Part shown: piece after piece, positions 1-11,300 of the stretch
Numbering within the stretch: the stretch's first letter is position 1
Layout: every line of letters begins with the position of its first letter
The notes under the pieces: model-generated
Seen by the model: the letters and a program-made list of their open reading frames with translations, nothing else
Told to the model about the DNA's origin: nothing
Databases searched by the model: none
Program-made: the position numbers and the translations under genes
NCBI GenBank assembly: GCA_018136815.1
Contig: CM030932.1
Span: forward strand, 7,265,505-7,329,504
Length of the DNA: 64,000 nucleotides
Reading direction: 5' to 3'
Source of the DNA: Isochrysis galbana
Lineage: Eukaryota > Haptophyta > Isochrysidales > Isochrysidaceae

Positions 1-1606
1 TGTCTGTCTTGGCAGCGTCACCGCGCGCCGCAGCTGCTATGGGATACAGCGACTCCCGGAGACAGCATGAATCCTTGTCGTAGGTCTGCTGCCGATTATC
101 AGCAGGCAGGGGTACTCCTTCGTAGTAGGGCCCGCCAGTCGCTCAGGGCTGAATCTTCCGTTGCCAATGGCATGCACGGCGTACCATGAAGCTCGACCTT
201 TCCATGGTGGCTTTGTAGGCGTCACATTCATGGGATGTGCGGATGGGGGTGAGGGGCCGAAGCCCTCTTGACCTTGCGACGAAATCCATTCCCCTTGTGT
301 TCTTGAATCTATGCAGAGTATGCACGGTGCACACTTTAAGCCAGAGTCAGCCAATGCACAGCCGTAGTTCGTAGTTCCCGCTAAGTATGTATGGGCTTGT
401 GAATTGGTTTGTCGATGTCGGCCAATGGATTTGTATTTCAAAAATAGCTCGATCAGTTTTCAGTTTAAAAACGTTATAATATTTTTACCGCACATGCGGC
501 CATGGACCCACTACTTTAACGCAGGAAACTTGCTACCCCCCCCACTACCCTGGCCCTTTTCCCCCCGCCATCAGGCGGCTCCCCTCGCACACTACTAGGG
601 GTAAAGGGCTTAGATATGCTCCGGCGGCCCGCGCCCCCCCCTGGTGATCTTCCCCCCCCCCCCTTCCTCCTGTGTCCCGGGTAGGCGGCGGCCTCAGACG
701 AGGCCCTAGTGCCCTAGTGCACCTGGGCCGGACCCCTAAAAGCGAACCAAAAGGTATGAAGGGGGGAAGGGAAAGAGATGGAGCGAAGGAAAATGAGGGC
801 GGTGTCAGTGAAGAGTTATAGCGAACCTAGTCTATAGTAGGTGTTCAGCCCCGAATCTTCAAATGTTATTTTCTAGTAGCTTAGCGGACGCCTTCAAGAA
901 CGTGTTTTTAAACACGGCGAGGGGGGCGGGGCAGTAAGAGAGGAGGGAGGAGGCCGGAGGCAGGCGGTACGTACGTAGCCCCCAAACATGTTTGTCACGT
1001 CGGGGTAATAGCTTGTAATGAGTTTAACCTGATAATTGCCACTAACTGGGTATCAACACCCCTGAAACAACCCATTTACCCCCACAGAAAAACGAACCCT
1101 ATTAATGTACTGACCTCGAAGAACTATTGGAGTAATGGGTTTCCAAAACACTTGTCCGTTAATGGTCAGCCCTAGCCTTGGAGGGGAGGGGAGCGGCGCG
1201 CGCTCCATGAGCCTATCAGTTTAATGATAGATGTTTATGATGCCAATATAGGGCGGAGTACGTGCGGGTAAGCAAAAGTCGAGGACCTCTAGTTGCACCT
1301 CCTCACGCGCCAACATCGGCGATAAATATTGTACTCAGTACACCGCGACGTGCGTCACTTTCACTTTGCTAAAATACCTCACATCAGCATTTCTTTCATG
1401 ATATGCTAGGTGTAGGTACTAGGATCTGGCCCTCTATAGGACACACACGCCCGCACACACTGCCCATACGGATCATGCCATAGAAGGACAAGGAGCGAGA
1501 CTTGATCGGGATGCCGAGAGAGTTGGTCGATGAGGCAAGGAAGTGTACGCTACAACTACAGCTGCTGTCCACACGCTTGATTGTTGATTGCTTCGATCCG
1601 GATTCG
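1..1606. other. Intergenic region, no supportable gene
   Basis: No open frame here has family features I recognise. A 134-codon minus frame at 37-441 is the longest but has no domain, no leader and no support. The region lies downstream of the giant polycystin-like gene. It contains C- and G-runs (about 535-670, 900-960) and an imperfect palindrome at 1213-1230 that has a sister copy at 58055-58072. Confidence 0.6.
1182..1236. repeat. Short dispersed repeat with palindromic core (copy 1 of 2)
   Basis: A purine-rich lead (GGGGAGGGGAGCGGCGCG) is followed about 15 bases later by the near-palindrome CTATCAGTTTAATGATAG. The same arrangement, slightly diverged, is at 58025-58078. Both copies lie 0.3-0.4 kb downstream of the 3' end of a minus-strand gene, so a 3'-end processing or termination signal and a small mobile remnant are both possible. 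Confidence 0.5.
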
Positions 1607-4600
1607 CTAGAGGAAGCCCAAGTCCTTTGCCCGAGTCCGAATCTGCAACATAAAGTTGTTGTCAAGTAAGAATGGCAGAGAGACAATGAGGAGAATCTCG
1701 ATCGGCTCGATAATCAAAAAATCGCTGGAGAGGGAGAGCACGATGCTGAGCAAGAACGACTGCATTTTTTTCTCGCCAAAGGTCATGGCGTATATCATGA
1801 GCATGAGCAGGCACACCACAAACATAGACAATGCCAAGAACCATGCGAACACAAACTTTGTCAACACGAGACGCTCGCCCGGTGACCTCCTTCGCTTTAT
1901 CTTGTTCGCCTTCCATTCTAGATAGGCTTCTGAGGTGGCCACCGCCTTTTGTGCGGACTTGGTGTGCTCGCGCTCGCGAACGACCCGGCGCCGCAGGCCT
2001 CGATTGCCGACCCTAAACATGAGCCGCAATACTACCGCAGCGACGACGCAAGGGAACACGGTAATCAGCGCCTGGATGATGAGTGTCACGAGCGTCGGCG
2101 ACACCTGAGAAGGCAGGTTGCTGAATAGCATGGCCAATAGGACACTCTCGAGGACGAGCACATTCCAAAATATCTGCACGCACTGAGTATCGAAAAGCGC
2201 ACCGTCGATGTCCGTTGGCCAGAGGAAAGAAACCACCGTGTGTTCGCCGCGTGCCGTGCTCACCAGCTTCTTGAACCAATTGCCAACGTAGTTCAATACG
2301 CGTTGCGTGAGTGTCTTTAGCTGGCAGGTGCGGATAAGATGAAAGATTTCACCAACGTCACGCACCGATTTCTTTGCCTTGGCTCGAGCACTGGCAGCGG
2401 CAGCGCTTGCCTTCTCGTTGGCGTACGCTGCTGCGGATATATGACCCGAAGAGCCTCGGCGATATAGGGATGCCACCATTACCACGTCCGCCATGGATGA
2501 CTTATCGCCTTGCACGTGGGCCTTTGCAGTTGCACGCTTCCAAGAGAATGTAAGCGTCTGAGTTGCACCTAAGCCCTCCTTCCCATCGGAGGTGATGTTG
2601 TCCGCCGCAAGAACGTTTGAGCGCACTGTTGGCGTTAGGGCAGGAATGTGGGGCTTGCACGATGCGCTATGGAGAGCCAAAGCGTTAGATGCATCTGGGG
2701 GCGGAGGATCGACCGAGTCGCGCCTCTCCTCTCGACCTTCGACGTTCGAAATGTCTGCTGACCCCGTCGGAGGTTCGACCCGGCTGCGCCCTGGCTTCAC
2801 GGTGAGGTTGCGCGCGGGGTCTCCAATCCGCCGCCGCCCAGTTGGTGAGCGGCTCGGCGGTTGGGGAAGAGATGCTGGTGTCAACACCAAGTGTTCGAGA
2901 CCGCTCTGCCCCTGTCCTCGTCGAGACAGCTTCGAAATCGGTCTAGAAGCCGGAGCCCAGACGGCATCGGGTCCGACGCGTGCGATCGGCACAGGGTTGT
3001 CGTTTTTAAGATCGGAAGAATCTACTTGGCGCGAAGGCCGAGACGCAGGCGCCCAGCCGTCGTCGCCGAGGCTAGCACTCGCGATAGGCACGCGGCTTTG
3101 CAACTTGCGATGCGCCACCTCGTGTTGCATAGATGGCATTGAGACGAGCTTTGGCGGCATTGCAGGCGCACGAATGTTGGTCAGCACATCCAAGGCCTTA
3201 GCATGGCTCGCTTCCCGTGCTACGAGATACTCCTTTTTCATAGTACTAGCATCCAAAGTCGTTGCGGCGGCGTAGGTGGGCATCTTCATTGACACGGTCT
3301 GTTTGAGCGCGCGCACTTCACCACCTTCCTGCGGGGGCCGATCATCATTCTCAGCGTCGTCCTCACCTCTGACCCATGCGAGGCTCAGCTTTGATTGAAC
3401 GACTCCCTCGTCGGATCGCAACTCGTCATCTTTCGTGAGTGTGCGGGATGCGAGCTTGCCGTTAGACTGTCTCTTCTCGCGCATCTTGGACAAGAGCTCC
3501 TTGTGCTTTTCTAGCCGAGCTTTGCGTGCAGCTCGCGCATTTGTCAGCATTCGCCGGTGGAGGCGAAAGCGTGCAAATACAAGTGTTATGAGCCACAACC
3601 CCACAATGGACCCAACATACTTCATGATCGTCGGGTTTTTCGCAGGATTGAACGATGTGAAGAATCGCAGGGCGTCCTGCGCAGAAAATGTGTTAAACGT
3701 GATCGAGGCAAGCTCGGCCAACAGGTCTTGTAGGCTAGCCGGGAAACGGAGAACGCTGAAGTCAGTCAAGTGATTGCAGAGGCAGTGCAAAAAACCGTCC
3801 GGTTCACCGCCCGGTGGCGGAGAGACTACGCAGCCGCGGGTGCTATATTCGAGCAACTCTTCGTCCCAGAATGTGCATTCAGCCTTGATGCCACAGTCGG
3901 CACCCAAAAAGCCATCGGCGCAAGAGCACACGCCGTGGACGCACTCTCCGTTGCGGGAGGCGGCATTGCAAAAGTTAAATTCGGAGCAATCTCCGGCACC
4001 ATATTCTTGGTGACATGAATACTTGTAGATGTCCGGGGAGTCGGGCGGGTGGGCTGGTGGTGCGCTAGGCGGCTGTGGAGGCATTCCTGGAGGAGGTGGG
4101 CCTCCTGGTGGCAATGGCGGCGATGGCGGCGGCGACGGCGGCGGCGGGGTAGGTGGGGGTGGCGACGGCGGCGGAGGTGAGGGTGGCGGCGGACGGGGAG
4201 CTAGGCCCGGTGCATAGGGCGGCAACGACGGCGGCGGCGGCGACGGTGGTGGTATCGGCGGCGGCCTCGGGGGGCGGGATGGTGGTGGCGATGGTTGAGG
4301 CGGCGGGGGATGCGAAGGAGGGTATCGGGGCGGAAGGTTTGGCAAAGGTGGGAGTGGGGGCGGTGGCGGGGGAGGCGGCGGAGAAGGTGGAGGTCTTGGC
4401 GGCGGCGGTAGCGGCGGCGGCGGTGGGGGGCTGGGGATAGGTGGCGGCGGGTGCGGGGGCGGAGGCGATGGAGAGGGCGATGGAGGAGGTGACGACGGGG
4501 GTACCGCAGGAGGCGGCAACGGAGGTGGGTGGAATGGAGGAGGGGGCCGCGGTGGCAAAGGCGGCGTGGGCGGTGGCCATGGCGAGGGCGGCGGGCTGGG

Positions 4601-7600
4601 GGGGGTTGGAGACGGTGGCGGCGAGGGGGGAGGTGAACGTGGGGGGAGAGATGGCGATGGCGGCGGCGGCTCAACGGGCGGTGTCGCGGGAGGCGTCGAT
4701 GGCGGAGGAGTCCATGGCGGAGGCGGCGATGTCGGTGGCGGCTGCGGCGGGGGCGCGGCAGGCGGCAAAGGAGGTGTGGAGGGGGGGGGGGGGGCTCGGG
4801 GTGGTGCCAATGGAGGTGGTGTGGACGGTGGCGGCGATGGCGGCGGCGGCATGGGGGCTGCACCCGGCGGATGTGGCGATGGAGAAGGAGGCGGCGGCGT
4901 CGGGGGTTCTGCAGGCGGCGACGGAGGCGTCGGCGGCGGAGATGGGAGTGGGGGAACATGTGGTGGCAACCATGGGGGAATTGATGGGGATGGCGGAGGA
5001 GACTCAGGAGGAGATTTCGGTGCTTGGCCCGGAGCGTAGGGTGCAGGGGATGGTGGCGGCGGAGATGGCGGCGGCGGCTGGGGAGATGGTGGCAACGGAG
5101 CCTTTCCAGGAGGGTATGGTTGTGGTGACGGCGGAGGGGGAGACGGCGGGGGCAGAGTAGGAGGTGATGTAGGTCGTGGGTGCCTCGGAGGCGGGGAAGG
5201 TGGCAGGAAGGGAGGCGGTGGTGAGGGGGAAGGTGGAAGGGGGGAAGGTGGCGGCGTGGAAGGGAAGGGCGATGGCGCTGCAGGCGGGCGTAGTGGCGGC
5301 GGCGAGGCTGGAGGTTTTGACGGCTGAGGAGGAGTCGGCGGTGGCGGCATCGCGGGAGGACTGGATGGCGGTGGTGGAGCAACTGCACAGGTCACGCGCA
5401 CACCGGCCCCGCCGGGGTTATTCTTGCTGCATTTGCCTGAAATGCCTCCAACGCAAGCCAAAGATGCGCAAGCGTCTGTGTTGTCCCCCACTGAGTAAAC
5501 TTGGCCATTGGGGCACGTGCAGTCTCCGCCCCACGTGCCGACACCGGCAACGCCATGATCCACTTTATTTACAGTGCCGGGAGGGTATTGCGGCGGGGGA
5601 GCAGGCGACGGCGAGATCGGTGGAGGCATCGGTGGCGGAGTGCTTGGCGGGGGCGGGAATGGCGCACGCCCAGGTGGGTAAGGTGGTGACGAAGGCGGGG
5701 AAGGCGCTACCGGCGGAGGCATTGGCGGCGGAGGAGACGGGTCGGGCATCGCCGGCGGTGGAAAGGCCGGGGGCTGTGCCGGCGGCGACGGAGGCTCCGC
5801 AGGGGGAGATCTCGGTGGCGTACGCGGGGGGCTGGGAGGCGGTTTTTGTGGTGGCGCACTCGGTGGCGTCCGAGGTGCGGGAGGGGTAGGTGGCGACGGC
5901 GGGATGGCCGGTGGAGGCAAAGGGGGAGGCAGCTCGGGAGGAAGTGGACTCGGAGGGATCCATGGCGGCAGGCTAGGCGGCGGAGAAGGAGGTCGTTGTG
6001 GCGGTGGCCAAGGAGGGCTCGGCGGACGGGGCGGGCTTGGAGGCGGCAGCGGAGGAGGCGTAGGAGGGGGAGAGGGCGGTGGCGGCAGCGGCGGTGGCGG
6101 AAGCGGTTTCAAGCCCGGAGGAAATTTGCACACATCATGCCAAAGATTGGCATCCAAAGCAACGATCGCCCCCGGGAGTGGCAGCAGGATTCGGATTGGC
6201 TCTGAAGTATTTGCAATTTTCTTCTCATTCCCGAATTCGTCCGTCAAAACGATGGATGTAACGCCATCACCGGTTTCCGAGCTAACATTGTGCACATTCG
6301 TCTCGAATGCGGTGACTACGCTACCGATTGCTCCGCATGCATCCGCTACCGTGCTAGCGTCAGCCATCTGACGTCGTTTTCGACGACGATTTCTGCCCGT
6401 GTCGGAAAGTCGCCGGCGCCTGCTAGCTGATCGCTCGTTCTCATTGCATAGTGTGCCGCTAGACAGGCTGAACGAGGCCGGTGGCGTGTTGCCAGGGGTT
6501 GGTGCTCGCACAGACTGTCCCTCCAAAAGCGTCGGGTCGAGGACAATTTGCAAGGAAGTGGCGATGCCATTGCCTCCGTAGGTCTCGGGAACCTCTCCCG
6601 GCACAAGCGTCTTGAGCACTGCGTTCGACAGCTTCGCGGCAGACCCCGCAAGCTTTTCGGCTCTTTCTTGCTGAATAAAAGATTGCGTCACGATGGTGTT
6701 GTTACTCGAGGCCTTAAGCTGCAACCGGCGGCGAGCGAAGCCGGCGGGCGTGTCTTGCGTTGTCTGGTTAACATCAATGGAGGTGTTTGATGCGTTGGAC
6801 TTCTTGACGGCAAGCGCCGTAGCTGAGAGGAAGGAGCCCAAACCTTGCAGCATCACGCCAGGCGCGCCAGCCTGAAACTCGCCGGCCTGATGGGCTTTGT
6901 CTACTAGGGTTTCCAGCATGTTAGCGCCCGCCTGCTGTGCGTCCTCGCTGAGTTCACAAGGATTGCCTCCAAGCGCGCCAATCGCACTGCTGGACGCAAG
7001 TAGAGCGCCCGCATCAACGCTTTGCTGATCCCGTGATTCAGCGAGCGTGACGATGATGCTCGTCCTCAATGTAGAGCTTTGCTTCGCTTCCTCTCCATCA
7101 TCAGGGCACGAAGCTTCACCGGCGTGGCCCTCGGAAAGCCGGCGCATCCGACGCCGAGAGCCGGCCTTGTTCAATTTGTTGCCAACCAAGCCTGCAAGTT
7201 GCATCATCGCATCGTTGTCGGCCTCAGCACGCAGCAACGCGAGCTGTTCGCTGAGCTGCTTCTCCCGGTCAGCATCAATATTACCGCCTTCCACCACGTC
7301 CAAATCGACCGAACCTACCGAAGTTGCGCCGAAGGCGTCCTGAACAATGCAGAACAAGGTCCAACTGCCCTCCTCAGGGTAGCCCCATAAGATACTATCC
7401 TGCATTGACCGTGATCCCATAGGGACCATCGTGGCATTTTGCTCGCCGCGGCGTGCATAGCCGAAGCTATAGAGAAGCGGCTTGTCCGCATCATCATCGT
7501 TCCAATTCTTGGACAGAATCTCAACTGTCGTCTCGAACTCGACAACAGGAACGTCTGAAGCCACAGCTACACAACTGCCGCCGAAGGGGGGCTCATTCAT

Positions 7601-10600
7601 GATCACGGAGATAGAAGCGGATCCGGTCCGCTGCGCTACCGTTGCCGTCAGTGTCAGAGTGTACCGGCCGCCGGGCTGCAACAAGCCAGGCAGCAAAACC
7701 AAGTTGCTCTTCCGTGTCCCTGTAGTACTAGATGTCGACAAATCGAGCGTGTCATCGTCAATGGTCCAAGAATACTCCACTTGACTGGCGTTTGCCGATG
7801 CGCCAGGAAAATCCAGATTGAATCCCCCAAACAAAGCTAGCTTCTTGGAGGGGTTCTGCTTGAGATTAGCCAACGGCATTATGAAGACCTCGGGCAAGAC
7901 GCCGGGGCTGACACTTATCTCAACGCTGGACTCGACGGCCTCACCATCAAGCTTGCTAACGACCACAGAGAACGAGTAGGCAAACTGCGCCGACAAGCTC
8001 CCCGAGTTTACCACCCACTCGCATTCATCCAAGGCAGGTGCGAGAAATGGACAGACCCCGAAGGATGTCTTGTTCGAGGCGAATGAGACCGCGCACGTCC
8101 AATTGTAGAGGAGCGTGGCGGTGGGGTCATCAGGATCGCTGAATGCATCGCCGCAAGCGTCGACGAGCAGTGGGCTGTCCTCTCCGACACTCCGATCCCC
8201 TCCTAAGATCGAGCCAGCAAGCGGTTCGTCAGCCAATGTGACGTCCACGGTCGTGTTGCCACACAAGTCCGTTCCCCGCATGCACCCCTGACAAACAAGT
8301 GTATACACAACCTTGGGGCTGAGATATGCCCCGAGGAACTCGAGATTTCGGCGCCTTCTCGACCCACCGGAAGCCTCGAGGAGGTCGATCGGCGGCATTC
8401 TCACACCACTTGAGCTGATGGCCTTGGCGTTGTCCCAAGCGTATTCGATTTGGGCATCTGCTCCCTCGAAGCAAGATGCTAGTTTCGCCGACGCCTGGAG
8501 TATGATCGAGCCGTCTGCCCGCACTCTTACCGTAGGCGGCGCTGCAATCCTGATCGTCGGGATCGGCGCCTCCGACCGTTTCACGGTCACTTCGAACGGA
8601 GGGCTCTCACTGCCAAGAAAGTTGCGCACGATGAGAGCGAATACGAAGGTTGTCCCGCCATTCAGTTCGTCCTTCAACGAAATTTTATCTATCCCAGAGC
8701 CTTGCGTAGGCGTCAACGTGGCATCGAGGATGGCTTGAATCTGGTAGTAGCGATCGCACCTCGTCGGATGCGCTACGAACTGGAATAGCAACGGCTTTGC
8801 GCCGCCTCCCGCACTACGAGACGCATCTAATATGAGCGTCGTACCAAAACATGAGCTGATTTCGCTCGGTGCCTGGAGTAGCGCGACCGGTTGTATACAC
8901 TCCTCGACTTCTGGCGTGGCAGCGACATCGCACGGATAATCCACGTCCACCACAAAAGTGTGAGCAAGATTGCACAGATTCTCGTTCGCCGCTATTAAGG
9001 TGCAGCTACACGGGCTGCTACCGCACTCCTGCGGGAAATTCCATGTCTTCGGCCACAAGACGCCTGCCTTCAATTTGATGGGGATCCCGGGAGCGGCGCT
9101 CGTATATTCCGTCAGAAATATAGTCACCGTAACGTCGTCCTTCCACTGGCACAAAGGCTGAGCGGGGGCGGACCCGCGAAGCTGGGCGATCGTATCATCT
9201 TCTAGAATGATGCTGCACGGTGCTTGGCCATTCATGCCGCCGCGATTTGTCGGCTGCTCGTCGAATTGCACGATGATGCGATCCGCACTTGTCACGAAGT
9301 ACACATCCACCAAGGCGGGGCTATGCAGGCCAAGGAATTCGAACCGAATCATGCCGGATTCGTCGTAGAAGGAGCGTGCATTCAGCGCGACCGAAACAGG
9401 CTGACCAAGGGAGTTGGCCTTACCCCAGGTCGTTGTACATACTGCGGTCTGATCATCCAAGTAAGAAGGAGGTTCGCTCTGCACCACATCCCCAAATTTG
9501 CATCGAAACAATGACCGCCGCAAGGAGGCATCGGCTGTCAGTGATCCAAAGCCAGCTCCGCGAAGGGTGACCTCCGTACCGCCAGTCGCCTCTCCTACCT
9601 TCGGGGAAATGGAGGAAAGGGTTGGTTGGGCGTAGAAAACGAGGGAGGCCTGATCTGAAGCGAAGGTTCCAGCGGCCCCGGCGTTTAGGCTCACACTAAC
9701 GTCGACTGTTTGCGCGCTCCACACTGCCGGAATGTCACATCGGATGCGAGTGGTAGCTAAGAGCTTCGCCGAGACTAAGAGGCCGCCCACGCGGCAGACA
9801 ACGCCAAAATCGGCAAAATTCAGTCCGTGCAACGTGATGGATGTCGCGATCTGTTCAGGCGCGCCGATCGGCTCGACCGAGAAGATTCGCACGAGGGAGA
9901 GATCATATTCAACGAAGCGAGGGTCTCCGTAGAGGGTCGGTTCCGGCGTGATACCATTGAGCTTGCATGACATTAGCCAGGTACCAGCTATGCCTAGACC
10001 AGGCGATGCGGTAATTATGTTGGTCGAGTTCACGGGCATGAGGGGCTTGGAGACGCGCACCGCGCCACCCGAGCCTTGCAGCTCGAAGTCGCACATCCCT
10101 CCCTCGAGAGCAGGGTCGGGGAAACCTTCTCCCCGAACCACGATCGGTATTTCGTTGGATGCGGGAGCTCCCTTCTGATCAATGCTGCTGATTAGAGCAT
10201 TGTATAAGGTAAAGCTCGTGCCCGATGGCGCAAAGCATTGCCCATCGAGAGAGAGCTCGATCGGGTGAGCGCCACGAGCATAGCGGAAGGTATCCGGCAG
10301 CGGTGGTTTATCACATTGCACAGAACGCCCACCATCGACCAGCCTGCCCCACGAGCCCACTCGGCCTGCAACTCGACAACGGATTGGCCCATATTGCAAG
10401 AAGCTGCCTCCAGTGAGAGTGAGGCTAGCTTGCAGATTGTAGGCCCCGCCTGCAGGAAATGCCGCTTCTGCTGTCAAGGTAGATACGTCGTAGACAACAA
10501 ATTTGTCAAGTACGGACAAATCCCAAGTCCGAGCGACAAATAATGAGAGCGAGTGAGGTGACACGTCCGTAAAGCTCGGCGTCTCGCATGCAATGGTACC

Positions 10601-11300
10601 ATCGCTCGTGACGTTTGCTGGAACGAGAGCCCTATCGCCGAATTTGCACTCGACACCCAACCCCATCTCAGTGAGTGCAGAAAACCCGGAGCCCATAATG
10701 GTGACAACACTGACACATCCGATCGACGTCCCAGTGGGCGATGCTCCGTCGAGGGCTATGACGACGGCTTGGCTGTGATGGATGAGGTCGTACGAGAGCG
10801 AGGTGTACAAGCCATTGTGCGATCGGAAGTTATACTTGTAGCAAAGCGTTGCCACACCAGGGCGAACGAAGGTGAAGCGGGCACTCCCTGAAGAGACGAT
10901 CTGGTTGGAAGCCGACGCCTGTGCGCCACAGGACGCTTCGTCCCCGGCTCCTGGCACCCATTTGACCCAGTCGCCGTCTTCAACGTTCTGTCCCGCAAAC
11001 GCGAGTGTGACCGGCACGCCAACTAGCGCAAGTGCCACGAGGGGCGCATCTATGGTGCTCGGCGGGAGCAGTGGAGGGGATGATGGCGGCACTGGCGGTG
11101 TTGGTGGCGGCTTCGGGAGTGGAGATGGCGGTGGCAGCGGCGGATGTGGTGGCGGTGACGGTGGTGGCGGGTCATATCCGCCCGGAGGTGCTGGGTTGAA
11201 TGGGGGCGGTGGCGAGGGGGGGGGGGGCGTTGAGGGCTTGGGGCTAGGTGGAGGTTGCGGGGGCTCACTTGGCAGAGGCGGCGGCTGAGGGGGGGGGGGG
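1607..11300 (-). CDS. Giant polycystin-1/REJ-like receptor, C-terminal part
   Basis: This long frame ends at a stop at 1607 and is the C-terminal portion of a polycystin-1-type protein. Reading down the minus strand, it begins with a proline-rich linker (to about 11060), followed by IPT/TIG-like beta repeats (about 10960-9200). A REJ/PKD-like region (about 8940-7260) and a GAIN-like stretch (to about 6120) come next. Two SPPP-rich blocks then flank a small cysteine domain (5565-5390; WGGDCTCPNGQ). An EGF-like module (about 4020-3900) precedes a GPS motif with CNHLTDFSVL near 3760, where cleavage between L and T would be expected. One membrane helix (about 3640-3580), a basic cytosolic region without an obvious PLAT domain, and about four further helices (2200-1640) follow. 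The last helices resemble polycystin-1 TM4-5 (IYAMTFGEKK...). No intron is visible. The first ATG of this frame (11341) lies inside the upstream frame and is probably not a real start; see the frameshift entry. Likely a surface or ciliary receptor. Confidence 0.8.
4030..6115 (-). repeat. Two coding proline-rich tracts flanking a cysteine domain
   Basis: The minus strand encodes almost uninterrupted SPPPPSPPP-type sequence from 6115 to 5575 and from 5385 to 4030. Between them is a compact cysteine domain with motifs WGGDCTCPNGQ and ACVGGISGKC. The blocks sit between the GAIN-like region and the EGF/GPS modules. They give strongly G-rich plus-strand DNA and several long antisense shadow ORFs. 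Confidence 0.9.

Noticed and set aside
37-441. Minus ORF of 134 codons considered as a gene or rRNA-antisense ORF
   Set aside because: No family, leader or splice context recognised and the DNA does not look like rRNA; unsupported.
2592-3275. Plus-strand ORF of 227 codons
   Set aside because: Antisense to the cytosolic part of the polycystin-like gene; no leader, domain or codon signal of its own.
4201-5388. Long arginine/histidine-rich minus ORF (395 codons), and alanine/glycine-rich plus ORFs over 4029-5160
   Set aside because: They are frame shadows of the SPPP-coding tracts of the giant receptor; their composition follows directly from the repeat.
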